A DNA stretch of 64,000 bases from the NCBI RefSeq assembly GCF_902460845.1, contig NZ_CABPVS010000002.1:124001-188000 (forward strand), in the 5' to 3' direction. Within the stretch, counting starts at the first letter, position 1, and each line of letters begins with the position of its first letter. The DNA comes from Campylobacter concisus. Its GTDB lineage: Bacteria; Campylobacterota; Campylobacteria; Campylobacterales; Campylobacteraceae. The notes under the pieces are model-generated. The model did not search any database. It was not told the origin of the DNA and saw only the letters and a list, made by a program, of their open reading frames with translations. Positions 20,590 to 37,041 of this stretch are shown here, one piece after another. The translations under genes were made by a program, and so were the position numbers.

Positions 20590-20676
20590 ATATCTTAGAT
20601 TGGAGATAGCCGAGGCCATTGGGCTTAATTGATTCGACCCGCTCTGCTTGAAATTACCGGTCGGAAAGGAGAAAAA
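20590..20676 (+). promoter_or_regulatory. candidate L10 leader upstream of rplJ
   Basis: The 105-nt rplA-rplJ gap is long for this cluster and GC-richer than its surroundings. CCGAG/GTCGG-type and GGGC/GACCC-type complementary pairs suggest a branched fold ending just before the RBS (AAGGAG, 20666-20671). L10-L12 feedback at this position is established in other bacteria. Folding here was judged by eye only. Confidence 0.4.
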
Positions 20677-21162
20677 GTGACACGTAACGAAAAAACTGAA
20701 GTTGTTGCAAAATTAGAGAGTGAATTTAAAACTGCTGAAGCTATTATAGTTTGTGACTATCGTGGCCTTTCAGTAAAGAAACTTGAAGTTTTAAGAAATT
20801 CTGCTAAAGAACAAAATGTAAAAGTTCAGGTTATTAAAAATACTCTTGCAAATATTGCTCTTAAAAATTCTGATAAAGTCGGAATGGAACTCAAAGATAC
20901 AAATATCTATCTTTGGAGCGAAGATCAATTAGCAGTAACTAAAGTAGCCGCAAAATTTGAAGAGTCTAATGCTGATATTTTCAAAATAAAAACAGCTTAT
21001 ATTGATGGCGAAGTTGCTAGCGTTGATAAAGTTAAAGCTCTATCTAAAATGCCTAGCCGTGATGAGCTTATTGCGATGCTTTTACAAGTTTGGAATGCGC
21101 CAATTCAAAATTTCACAATTGGTTTGAATGCGCTTAAAGAGAAAAAAGAACAATCAGCTTAA
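20677..21162 (+). CDS. rplJ: 50S ribosomal protein L10
   Basis: L10 anchors L7/L12 dimers at the stalk base. I start the 161-aa protein at the GTG at 20677 ([18 protein letters not shown]), 6 nt after an AAGGAG site. An upstream in-frame ATT/ATG-less extension from 20629 would run through the leader and lacks family similarity. The motif [17 protein letters not shown] and the C-terminal L12-binding helix are present. Confidence 0.95.
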   Translation: MTRNEKTEVVAKLESEFKTAEAIIVCDYRGLSVKKLEVLRNSAKEQNVKVQVIKNTLANIALKNSDKVGMELKDTNIYLWSEDQLAVTKVAAKFEESNADIFKIKTAYIDGEVASVDKVKALSKMPSRDELIAMLLQVWNAPIQNFTIGLNALKEKKEQSA

Positions 21163-21193
21163 TTTAAATTAAAAAAAATAATAAGGATTAAAA

Positions 21194-21574
21194 ATGGCAA
21201 TTACTAAAGAAGATGTATTAGAGTTTATATCTAATCTTTCTGTACTTGAACTTAGTGAACTTGTAAAAGAGTTCGAAGAGAAATTTGGTGTTAGCGCTGC
21301 TCCTGTAATGGTAGCAGGTGGTGCTGTTGCAGCAGGTGGTGCAGCAGCTGCAGCAGAGGAAAAAACAGAATTTAACATTGTTTTGGTAGATTCTGGTGAT
21401 AAGAAAATCAACGTTATTAAAGTTGTTAGAGCGCTTACTGGTCTTGGTCTTAAAGAAGCTAAAGACGCAGTTGAGGGAACACCATCTGTTCTTAAAGAAG
21501 GCGTTAGCAAAGATGAGGCTGAGGCAGCTAAAAAAGAGCTTGAAGAAGCTGGTGCTAAGGTTGAACTTAAATAA
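21194..21574 (+). CDS. rplL: 50S ribosomal protein L7/L12
   Basis: The stalk protein recruits translational GTPases. The 126-aa chain has an N-terminal dimerisation part ([20 protein letters not shown]), an Ala/Gly-rich hinge (about 37-55) and the conserved C-terminal domain ([24 protein letters not shown], [18 protein letters not shown]). It is followed by an intrinsic terminator before rpoB. Confidence 0.98.
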   Translation: MAITKEDVLEFISNLSVLELSELVKEFEEKFGVSAAPVMVAGGAVAAGGAAAAAEEKTEFNIVLVDSGDKKINVIKVVRALTGLGLKEAKDAVEGTPSVLKEGVSKDEAEAAKKELEEAGAKVELK

Positions 21575-21602
21575 TTTTTTATTATTTGAGCTTAATATTT
21601 CA

Positions 21603-21630
21603 AGAGAGGGCAAAGCCCCTCTCTTTTTTA
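21603..21630 (+). terminator. intrinsic terminator or attenuator between rplL and rpoB
   Basis: AGAGAGGG (21603-21610) and CCCTCTCT (21617-21624) pair around a 6-nt loop and are followed by six T residues. In other bacteria a partial terminator here sets the ribosomal-protein to polymerase ratio. A TATACT at 21656-21661 could give rpoBC its own promoter. Confidence 0.8.
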
Positions 21631-21650
21631 AATTTTAGATGCCTTTTTAA

Positions 21651-30339
<8,689 letters not shown>

Positions 30340-30345
30340 TACTTC

Positions 30346-30365
30346 AAGCCCCTATTTTGGGGCTT
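30346..30365 (+). terminator. hairpin after rpoC
   Basis: AAGCCCC and GGGGCTT form a perfect 7-bp stem around TATTTT, 6 bp after the rpoC stop. The T-run is poor, but the location suits a transcript end. Confidence 0.6.
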
Positions 30366-30459
30366 AACCTCTTTATAAAATTAAATCAATTAAAAATTTA
30401 CAAGCTATTAACTATCACCTAATAAAATCCTTATCTTTAAATCACATCATGGAGAATTT

Positions 30460-30849
30460 ATGAAAAACATTGATCTTGGACTTTTATTTATACGTTTAGG
30501 ACTTGGTATCTGCCTTTTTATGCATGGTTTTGGTAAAATTTTACATGGACTTAGTGGGGTAAAAGGTATACTAGTAAATGCTGGTTTACCTGGATTTTTG
30601 GCATATTTTTCTTACCTTGGAGAGGTCTTAGCGCCAATTATGTTAATTATTGGTTTTTATTCAAGGGTAGGCGCTATCCTAGTTTTAGGTACTAGTATTA
30701 CTATTTTATACTCGTACTATGGATTTGCAAATTTATTTGCATTAAACGAGGTTAATGGATTTAAATCAGAGCTTATTTACCTTTATATTGCTATTTCACT
30801 TTGTATTCTTTTGATAGGTAGTGGCAAATATGCTGTCAAACAAGACTAA
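30460..30849 (+). CDS. DoxX-family membrane protein
   Basis: This 129-aa protein has four membrane helices (about 7-25, 47-65, 71-90 and 103-120). The N-terminal LLFIRLGLGICLFMHGFGKI phrase (with RLG and HG.GK) is characteristic of DoxX/DoxD-like proteins. These are often linked to redox or quinone-associated processes, but the reaction here is unknown. It has an own RBS (GGAG, ending 6 nt before the ATG) and stands between rpoC and rpsL, probably as a separate transcript. Confidence 0.85.
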   Translation: MKNIDLGLLFIRLGLGICLFMHGFGKILHGLSGVKGILVNAGLPGFLAYFSYLGEVLAPIMLIIGFYSRVGAILVLGTSITILYSYYGFANLFALNEVNGFKSELIYLYIAISLCILLIGSGKYAVKQD

Positions 30850-30980
30850 TACAAAATAAAGACAGCAGAGTTTTTATAAAATCAAGAATTAGATGAACAA
30901 GTCTAACTTATTAACCGTTATTTAAGTTTATTTTAAATAAAATTAGGTCTTTTTAATAAATTTAGTTGAAAGGAATTATT

Positions 30981-31379
30981 GTGCCAACCATAAATCAATT
31001 GGTCAGAAAAGAACGCAAGAAAGTGACTGTTAAGTCAAAATCTCCAGCGTTAAAAGAGTGCCCTCAAAGAAGAGGAGTTTGCACTAGGGTTTATACTACA
31101 ACTCCTAAAAAACCAAACTCGGCTTTGAGGAAAGTTGCCAAAGTTAGGCTAACAAGCGGTTTTGAAGTCATCAGCTATATCGGTGGTGAAGGTCACAACC
31201 TACAAGAACACAGTATCGTTTTAGTTCGCGGCGGTAGGGTTAAAGACTTACCAGGTGTTAAATATCACATCGTTCGTGGTGCGCTTGATACTGCTGGTGT
31301 TGCAAAAAGAACAGTTTCTCGTTCTAAATATGGTGCAAAACGCCCTAAAGCTGGCGCTGCAGCTGCAACAAAAAAGTAA
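30981..31379 (+). CDS. rpsL: 30S ribosomal protein S12
   Basis: S12 sits at the decoding centre. I start the 132-aa protein at the GTG at 30981 ([14 protein letters not shown]), 7 nt after AAAGGA (30969-30973); five extra upstream codons are not family-like. [14 protein letters not shown] includes the lysine where streptomycin-resistance mutations occur, and it looks wild type. The C-terminus ends in an Ala/Lys-rich tail. First gene of the rpsL-rpsG-fusA operon. Confidence 0.97.
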   Translation: MPTINQLVRKERKKVTVKSKSPALKECPQRRGVCTRVYTTTPKKPNSALRKVAKVRLTSGFEVISYIGGEGHNLQEHSIVLVRGGRVKDLPGVKYHIVRGALDTAGVAKRTVSRSKYGAKRPKAGAAAATKK

Positions 31380-31402
31380 AAATTTAGGTTCGCAGACGTT
31401 GC

Positions 31403-31408
31403 TATAAT
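31403..31408 (+). promoter_or_regulatory. possible -10 box between rpsL and rpsG
   Basis: TATAAT occurs in the 78-bp rpsL-rpsG gap, flanked by imperfectly inverted ACGTTGC and GCAAACGT. It may be an internal promoter. The inverted flanks could alternatively form an mRNA structure at the place where S7 represses translation in E. coli. Confidence 0.35.
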
Positions 31409-31436
31409 TTGCAAACGTTTGAGTAAAATTTCATAA

Positions 31437-31928
<492 letters not shown>

Positions 31929-31940
31929 GAAAGAATTAAT

Positions 31941-34019
31941 ATGGCAGAGAGAAAAACGCCTTTACATAAGGTAAGAAATATCGGTATTGCGGCTCACATT
32001 GATGCTGGAAAGACAACTACTAGCGAGAGAATTTTATTCTTTACTGGTATGAGCCATAAAATAGGTGAAGTTCATGATGGTGCTGCTACCATGGACTGGA
32101 TGGAACAAGAAAAAGAGCGTGGTATTACTATTACTTCAGCTGCAACTACGGCATTTTGGAAGGGTTATCAAATAAACCTAATCGACACTCCGGGACACGT
32201 TGACTTTACTATCGAAGTTGAGCGTTCTATGCGTGTTCTTGACGGTGCTGTTTCAGTATTTTGTTCTGTTGGCGGTGTTCAACCACAATCAGAAACTGTT
32301 TGGAGACAAGCAAATAAATATCACGTACCAAGAATCGTTTTTGTTAATAAAATGGATAGAATCGGTGCAAATTTCTTTAGAGTTGAAGAGCAGATCAGGG
32401 AAAGACTAAAAGCAAACCCAATTCCTATTCAAATTCCTATAGGCGCCGAGGATAACTTTAGGGGCGTAGTTGACCTTGTAAGAATGAAAGCTTATGTTTG
32501 GAATGATGAGAAAAAGCCAACTGACTATGTTGAAGAAGAAATTCCAGCTGAAGTTAAAGATAAAGCAGAGGAATACCGTGCAAAACTAATCGAAGCAGTT
32601 TCAGAGACAGATGATAGCTTGATGGAGAAATTTTTTGCTGGTGAAGAGCTAAGTGAAGAAGAGATCAAAAAAGGCATAAAAGCAGGCTGCTTGAGAATGA
32701 CTATCACGCCTATGCTTTGCGGAACTGCGTTTAAGAACAAAGGTATCCAACCTCTACTTGATGCTGTTGTTGATTATTTACCAGCTCCAGATGAGATCGC
32801 AGCAATAAATGGTGTTTATGAAGATGGCGCTGAAGTAACTGTTGAAAGTACAGATAATGGCGAATTTGCCGCTCTTGCGTTTAAGATTATGACTGACCCA
32901 TTTGTTGGACAGCTAACATTTATCCGTGTTTATAGAGGAAGCCTTGAAAGTGGTAGCTATGCTTACAACACAGTTCAAGACTGCAAAGAGAGAATCGGTC
33001 GCTTGCTAAAAATGCACTCAAATAAACGTGAAGAGATTACTGAGCTTTTTGCTGGTGAGATCGGTGCTGTTGTTGGTCTAAAAAATACTCTAACAGGTGA
33101 TACTCTAGCTAGCGAGAAAGATAAAGTTATCCTTGAAAGAATGGACTTCCCTGAGCCAGTTATTAGTGTTGCAGTTGAACCAAAAACAAAGGCAGACCAG
33201 GAAAAAATGGCAATAGCACTTCAAAAACTAGCTCAAGAAGATCCAAGTTTTAGAGTTAGTACAGACGAAGAGAGTGGTCAAACTATTATTAGCGGTATGG
33301 GTGAGCTTCACTTGGAGATCATAGTTGATCGTATGCTTCGTGAATTTAAAGTTGATGCTGAAGTTGGTCAACCACAAGTTGCTTACCGCGAAACTATCCG
33401 CAAAACAGTTGAGCAAGAGTATAAGTATGCTAAACAATCAGGCGGTCGTGGTCAATATGGTCACGTATTTTTACGTATTGAGCCGCTTCCAGCTGCTAGT
33501 GGATTTGAGTTTGTTAACGATATCAAAGGTGGTGTTGTTCCAAAAGAATATATCCCAGCTGTTGAAAAAGGTTGCAAAGAGGCACTTCAAAGCGGTGTTC
33601 TTGCTGGTTATCCAGTCGAAGATGTTAAAGTTACCCTTTTTGATGGTAGCTACCATGAAGTTGACTCATCTGAAATGGCATTTAAACTTGCTGCTTCAAT
33701 GGGCTTTAAGGAAGGTGCTAGAAAAGCAGGTGCTGTTATTCTTGAGCCTATGATGAAGGTTGAAGTTGAAACTCCAGAAGAGTATATGGGTGATGTTATA
33801 GGCGACCTTAATAAACGCCGTGGTCAAGTAAATTCAATGGATGATAGAAATGGTGTGAAGATCATTGCAGCTTATTGTCCATTAGCTCAAATGTTTGGCT
33901 ATTCAACAGATCTTCGCTCAATGACTCAAGGTCGTGCAACTTATTCAATGGAATTTGATCACTATGAAGAAGTTCCTAAAAACGTAAGTGATGAAATCAT
34001 TAAAAAGAGAAATGGCTAA
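31941..34019 (+). CDS. fusA: Elongation factor G
   Basis: EF-G is the translocation GTPase. The 692-aa protein has G1 [15 protein letters not shown]3 DTPGHVDFT and G4 NKMD, then domains II to V. The length is standard. It is the last gene of the rpsL operon and is followed by a hairpin at 34029-34052. Confidence 0.99.
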   Translation: MAERKTPLHKVRNIGIAAHIDAGKTTTSERILFFTGMSHKIGEVHDGAATMDWMEQEKERGITITSAATTAFWKGYQINLIDTPGHVDFTIEVERSMRVLDGAVSVFCSVGGVQPQSETVWRQANKYHVPRIVFVNKMDRIGANFFRVEEQIRERLKANPIPIQIPIGAEDNFRGVVDLVRMKAYVWNDEKKPTDYVEEEIPAEVKDKAEEYRAKLIEAVSETDDSLMEKFFAGEELSEEEIKKGIKAGCLRMTITPMLCGTAFKNKGIQPLLDAVVDYLPAPDEIAAINGVYEDGAEVTVESTDNGEFAALAFKIMTDPFVGQLTFIRVYRGSLESGSYAYNTVQDCKERIGRLLKMHSNKREEITELFAGEIGAVVGLKNTLTGDTLASEKDKVILERMDFPEPVISVAVEPKTKADQEKMAIALQKLAQEDPSFRVSTDEESGQTIISGMGELHLEIIVDRMLREFKVDAEVGQPQVAYRETIRKTVEQEYKYAKQSGGRGQYGHVFLRIEPLPAASGFEFVNDIKGGVVPKEYIPAVEKGCKEALQSGVLAGYPVEDVKVTLFDGSYHEVDSSEMAFKLAASMGFKEGARKAGAVILEPMMKVEVETPEEYMGDVIGDLNKRRGQVNSMDDRNGVKIIAAYCPLAQMFGYSTDLRSMTQGRATYSMEFDHYEEVPKNVSDEIIKKRNG

Positions 34020-34028
34020 TTAACCAAA

Positions 34029-34052
34029 GAAGGGCAGAGTAATCTGTCCTTC
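34029..34052 (+). terminator. fusA hairpin with GTAA tetraloop
   Basis: Ten base pairs (GAAGGGCAGA with TCTGTCCTTC, one G-T) close a GNRA-type GTAA loop 10 bp after the fusA stop. The following AAAAATTATTT is only weakly U-rich. Confidence 0.6.
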
Positions 34053-34067
34053 AAAAATTATTTATTC

Positions 34068-34076
34068 TGATAAAAT
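34068..34076 (+). promoter_or_regulatory. extended -10 promoter of tRNA-Arg
   Basis: TGATAAAAT lies 23 bp upstream of tRNA-Arg and after the fusA hairpin, giving the tRNA its own transcript. Confidence 0.5.
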
Positions 34077-34098
34077 CTATCTACAAAATATGTGAATT

Positions 34099-34175
34099 GT
34101 CCTCATAGCTCAGCTGGATAGAGCGTAGAATTCCTAATTCTAAGGCCACAGGTTCGAATCCTGTTGGGGACACCA
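34099..34175 (+). tRNA. tRNA-Arg(CCT)
   Basis: The 77-nt tRNA has acceptor GTCCTCA/TGGGGAC (one G-T pair), anticodon CCT at 34133-34135 reading AGG, and encoded CCA. Confidence 0.97.
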
Positions 34176-34191
34176 TCCATCATGCAATCAT

Positions 34192-34208
34192 CTTTGTAAA
34201 ATACAAAG
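34192..34208 (+). repeat. small hairpin after tRNA-Arg
   Basis: CTTTGTA and TACAAAG are perfect 7-nt arms around AAA, 17 bp after the tRNA; possibly a weak terminator. The rest of 34209-34583 is AT-rich with only tiny open frames. Confidence 0.35.
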
Positions 34209-34396
34209 TGCTCAAACAAGTGTTTTTTAAAATATACTAAAACGTATAATAAGATATAGCAATTTATAAAAATGCTCTTATGCTGATCAGTATAATAGAG
34301 TAAAAGAAAAAATGCAAAGAATGGACTTTATAAAAAAGATTATAAGTTATATGCAAACAAGATCACTAATATCAAAGAAATTTTATAAAAAGCGTA

Positions 34397-34507
34397 ATGG
34401 TAAATGACTATATTTTCATCAATCTAGTCGGTTTATCTATATATGTATTCGTAGTGGGTTTAGCTTTTTTATCAACACGTTATATTATTAATTTTTATCT
34501 AAACTAA
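34397..34507 (+). CDS. Possible 36-aa single-helix membrane peptide
   Basis: ATG at 34397 opens 36 codons ending in TAA at 34505-34507. The product is almost entirely one hydrophobic helix (INLVGLSIYVFVVGLAFL, about 8-25) with a short polar start and an aromatic tail. No convincing RBS precedes it, and it could be a remnant or chance ORF in this noncoding gap beside tRNA-Arg. Confidence 0.25.
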   Translation: MVNDYIFINLVGLSIYVFVVGLAFLSTRYIINFYLN

Positions 34508-34583
34508 TAAATTTTATCAACAAAAATTTTTATATATTTAATAATCTGTGCTAACATTTCAAAAATTTATTTAAGGAGAGCAG

Positions 34584-34961
34584 ATGAAAAAAATTTTACT
34601 TTTAGGAGCTGTTTGTTGTATGTTGTCAGCTGATGTTAAAACCGTTAATATAAGCCCAGATGAGATCAAAAAATATGATCAGATTATTGATATTAGAACT
34701 CCATCTGAGTGGCAAGAGACTGGCGTTATCGCAGGTGCAAAGACTATAACTTTTAATCCAAATGATAAGAGTGCATTTTTAGAGGAGCTTTCAAAGGCAG
34801 TCGATATCAAAAAACCTATTGCTCTTGTTTGCAGAAGTGGCAGAAGAAGCACAGCAGCAGCCGCAGCAATAGATAGCTCAGATCTTAAGATAATAAATTT
34901 AGATGGAGGTATGAGCAGTTTGATCGAGCAAGGCTACAAAACTACACCATATAAAAAATAG
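34584..34961 (+). CDS. Periplasmic rhodanese-like protein
   Basis: The 125-aa protein has a signal peptide (about 1-17) and a single rhodanese domain. The active-site loop CRSGRRS contains the expected cysteine (about residue 83), the usual DIRTPSEWQETG motif lies near 37, and NLDGGMSSL closes the domain. Rhodaneses transfer sulfane sulfur; the periplasmic substrate is unknown. RBS AAGGAGAG is strong. A perfect terminator follows. Confidence 0.88.
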   Translation: MKKILLLGAVCCMLSADVKTVNISPDEIKKYDQIIDIRTPSEWQETGVIAGAKTITFNPNDKSAFLEELSKAVDIKKPIALVCRSGRRSTAAAAAIDSSDLKIINLDGGMSSLIEQGYKTTPYKK

Positions 34962-34980
34962 AAAAATTTATGATTCTACG

Positions 34981-35018
34981 TTTGACTACAAGATAATTTT
35001 ATTTTGTAGTCAAATTTT
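34981..35018 (+). terminator. Rho-independent terminator after the rhodanese gene
   Basis: TTTGACTACAA (34981-34991) is perfectly inverted as TTGTAGTCAAA (35004-35014), followed by TTTTAT. Confidence 0.75.
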
Positions 35019-35072
35019 ATATCAAATAATAAAATTTATTATTTGATTAACCACCGATTAACTCTAGCTATA

Positions 35073-35078
35073 TATAAT
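35073..35078 (+). promoter_or_regulatory. -10 promoter of dps
   Basis: TATAAT lies 33 bp before the dps start. The sequence upstream (AACCACCGATTAACT, about 35049-35063) resembles the stretch before the TATAAT at 36812, suggesting a shared regulator, but no known box was identified. Confidence 0.6.
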
Positions 35079-35110
35079 TTCATCATATTTACAATAAAGA
35101 AGGAGACAAA

Positions 35111-35545
35111 ATGTCAAAAGTTATTTTACAATTAAATGTTATTCAGGCTGATGCAAATGCACTTTATATTAAATTTCACGATCTTCACTGGAATGTAAAA
35201 GGTATTCAATTTTTTAGCGTTCATGAATACACAGAAAAAGCTTACGAAGATATGAGTGAGATATTTGACGATGCAGCTGAGAGAGCTCTTATGCTTGGTG
35301 GCAGACCTATCGTCAAGGCTGAGGAGCTAGCAAAAGTTACTCATATCAAACACGAGCCAAAAGAAATTTACACTCCAACTGAGGTTTTAGAGATTGTCTT
35401 GGCTGATTATAAACACCTTTTGGGTGAGTTTAAAAAGCTTGACGAGCTTGCAGAAGGTGATACAACAACTCAAATGTATGCACAAGATCAAATCGCAAAA
35501 TTTGAAAAAGCGATCTGGATGCTAAACGCAACACTTAGCAAATAA
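35111..35545 (+). CDS. dps: Dps-family DNA-protection ferritin
   Basis: Dps dodecamers oxidise and store iron and limit hydroxyl-radical damage. The 144-aa protein has the ferroxidase residues in FHDLHWNVKGIQFFSVHEYTEKAY (split here as HDLHWNVKG and YEDMSEIFDDAAER), with the family's histidines, Asp and Glu. It lacks a long lysine-rich tail, so DNA binding is not assured. RBS AAGGAGAC is strong, and a hairpin follows. Confidence 0.95.
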   Translation: MSKVILQLNVIQADANALYIKFHDLHWNVKGIQFFSVHEYTEKAYEDMSEIFDDAAERALMLGGRPIVKAEELAKVTHIKHEPKEIYTPTEVLEIVLADYKHLLGEFKKLDELAEGDTTTQMYAQDQIAKFEKAIWMLNATLSK

Positions 35546-35550
35546 CTACT

Positions 35551-35568
35551 AGCGGGAGTTTTCCCGCT
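35551..35568 (+). terminator. hairpin after dps
   Basis: AGCGGGA and TCCCGCT pair in a 7-bp stem around GTTT, 5 bp after the dps stop. Confidence 0.6.
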
Positions 35569-35627
35569 CTACCTAAATAAATTCTACTTTTTGGCGATAT
35601 TGATTTTATAAATTCTAAGGAGCCAAA

Positions 35628-36215
35628 ATGAAGATTTCTCAAATTGCAAACTCATACGATAATTTAGGTCTAAAAGAAAATGTAAAATCAGAAATTTCAC
35701 TTCATAAAGATGAAAAGGATATTTCTAAAAAAGAGTCTGAAATTACAAATTTAACAGCCAAAGACATTTCAAATGGCTACTTTTTGCAGTATCAAAAAGA
35801 GATCGTTAAAAGTAGTAGTTCAAATTTATTAGCTCAAGGTGGCTTAAGCTTTAATGCGCCTAAAAATTTATCAGAAATTTTATCAGGCCTTGATCTTACA
35901 AGTATCGGCTATAACGGTAAATCTTTAAACGAGCTAAGTAGTGACGAGGCAAATGATCTTATTAGCGAGAATGGATTTTTTGGTATCGCAAATACGGCTG
36001 ATAGGATAGCTAGCTTTGTGCTAAATGGTGCAGGCGATGACGTGGAAAAACTAAAAGCTGGTAGAGAGGGCGCGGCAAAGGGTTTTGAGGATGCGAAGAA
36101 AATTTGGGGAGGTGAGCTTCCTGAAATTTCACAAAAGACTATCGAAAAGACTCTTGAGACACTTGATAAAAAGATCGCCGAGCTTGGCGGTAACGTTTTA
36201 AATGTTTCAGCTTAA
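35628..36215 (+). CDS. Campylobacter conserved hypothetical protein, 195 aa
   Basis: The first half is disordered and Lys/Ser-rich. The second half (about 85-195) is conserved-looking: DLTSIGYNGKSLNELSSDEA, FFGIANTADRIASFVLNGAG and DVEKLKAGREGAAKGFEDAK. Similar epsilonproteobacterial proteins are often labelled 'hydrogenase-4 component G', but nothing here links it to hydrogenase: there are no cysteines and no membrane segments. FVLNGAGDD.EKL.AGR.G resembles C-terminal helices of flagellum-related proteins, so an extracytoplasmic or flagellar role is possible. It has its own RBS (AAGGAG) and terminator. Confidence 0.8.
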   Translation: MKISQIANSYDNLGLKENVKSEISLHKDEKDISKKESEITNLTAKDISNGYFLQYQKEIVKSSSSNLLAQGGLSFNAPKNLSEILSGLDLTSIGYNGKSLNELSSDEANDLISENGFFGIANTADRIASFVLNGAGDDVEKLKAGREGAAKGFEDAKKIWGGELPEISQKTIEKTLETLDKKIAELGGNVLNVSA

Positions 36216-36216
36216 C

Positions 36217-36247
36217 TATCTTAGGCAGGCTCGCCTAAGATAAATTT
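36217..36247 (+). terminator. terminator after the 195-aa gene
   Basis: TATCTTAGGC (36217-36226) and GCCTAAGATA (36233-36242) are perfect 10-bp arms with a 6-nt loop starting one base after the stop codon. Confidence 0.7.
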
Positions 36248-36348
36248 ATATGATCGTGTATATAAATTTAGATACGAGCCTTTAATTTCCCGCAAAATTT
36301 ATTTAATCTTAAAAGTTATACTTCGCCGTTTTACACTAAGGATAAGAG

Positions 36349-36786
36349 ATGAAAGCTAAAATTTTACTTCCACTGACAACTACTATCATGTTTTTGGGTT
36401 GCTCATTTTTTGAGGATAACCCACCAGTACGAAAACAGCCAAGACAGGTCATGCAAAATACGCCAGTAAAAAGCTCGATTAAAGGTTTTATAAAAGAGGT
36501 TACTTATAAAGATTCAAAATACTGCTATGAAATAGTGGCGAGCGATATAAAAAATCACAAACTCAATAAAGCAAATTTTTGTGCAAATAGATACTATTAT
36601 GATAAAGGTGACTTGGTCTATGCGACCTTTTATGCAGATAAACTTATAGATATGTTGCTTATAAAAGAGGGTGGCTCTAGTGGCTTATATAATGGTATAA
36701 AAAAGCCGCAAAATGAAGTGGTTATTAAAAGAAAAAGTGTAAAAACAAATATCGAAGTACCAAAAGAGGAAAAAATTTCTTTTTAA
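36349..36786 (+). CDS. Hypothetical lipoprotein, 145 aa
   Basis: A signal peptide ends in the lipobox FLGC (cysteine at 18), followed by a proline-rich linker. The remaining core (about 44-110: IKGFIKEVTYKDSKYCYEIV, NFCANRYYYDKGDLVYATFY) suggests a small OB-like or SH3-like beta-barrel with two further cysteines that could form a disulfide. The tail is basic. I do not recognise the family. Confidence 0.75.
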   Translation: MKAKILLPLTTTIMFLGCSFFEDNPPVRKQPRQVMQNTPVKSSIKGFIKEVTYKDSKYCYEIVASDIKNHKLNKANFCANRYYYDKGDLVYATFYADKLIDMLLIKEGGSSGLYNGIKKPQNEVVIKRKSVKTNIEVPKEEKISF

Positions 36787-36817
36787 TTACCGTTGATTTA
36801 CTGCTTGCTTATATAAT
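36787..36817 (+). promoter_or_regulatory. promoter-like element upstream of a short RNA candidate
   Basis: TATAAT at 36812-36817 is preceded by TTACCG (36787-36792). A terminator hairpin follows within 35 bp, so any transcript would be about 55 nt. Confidence 0.45.
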
Positions 36818-36822
36818 TTCAA

Positions 36823-36877
36823 CAGCAATCAAAACTAGAACTCCTTTTAAGGGGCAAAGCAATAGCCCCTTTTTCTT
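36823..36877 (+). ncRNA. candidate short RNA with anti-Shine-Dalgarno segment
   Basis: A predicted transcript starts about 6 bp after the -10 box and ends in the terminator's T-run. It carries CTCCTTTTAAGG (36841-36852), the exact reverse complement of CCTTAAAAGGAG (37025-37036) covering the porin RBS. No expression evidence exists; it could simply be leader or spacer sequence. Confidence 0.35.
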
Positions 36878-36880
36878 TTT
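36849..36880 (+). terminator. intrinsic terminator upstream of the porin
   Basis: AAGGGGC and GCCCCTT form a 7-bp stem with a 9-nt loop, followed by TTTCTTTTT. Confidence 0.75.
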
Positions 36881-36946
36881 ACTTATTTTAATTTTTATCC
36901 TTAGTTTGTTTAAAATTATCAATTTTTACCTATTTTTGATTAATTA

Positions 36947-36963
36947 CGGTAAACGATCGGTAA
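36947..36963 (+). repeat. CGGTAA direct repeat upstream of the porin promoter
   Basis: CGGTAA occurs at 36947-36952 and 36958-36963, one helical turn apart, 43 bp upstream of the porin -10. Its inverse TTACCG lies at 36787. Possible regulator site; unknown factor. Confidence 0.35.
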
Positions 36964-37005
36964 CTGAAATTAAAAATTTTAAGCTTCATGTTAAATTTTA
37001 TTGAT

Positions 37006-37011
37006 TATAAT
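37006..37011 (+). promoter_or_regulatory. -10 promoter of the porin gene
   Basis: TATAAT lies 31 bp before the porin ATG, in GATTATAATCG. The resulting leader is short and contains RBS AAAAGGAG. Confidence 0.65.
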
Positions 37012-37041
37012 CGTCAGCACAAAACCTTAAAAGGAGAAAAA

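Noticed and set aside
20629..20676. Upstream extension of rplJ
   Set aside because: It would translate the structured leader; the GTG at 20677 has the RBS and matches L10.
21218..21613. 131-codon antisense frame over rplL
   Set aside because: It is complementary to rplL and its terminator, is rich in Cys/Phe, and has no family similarity.
33325..33753. 142-codon open frame inside fusA, same strand
   Set aside because: It is a shifted reading of fusA with no RBS and low-complexity hydrophobic content; fusA is intact.
34312..34407. 31-codon frame upstream of the 36-codon ORF
   Set aside because: It is short and lysine-rich, with no RBS, and looks like chance in AT-rich sequence.
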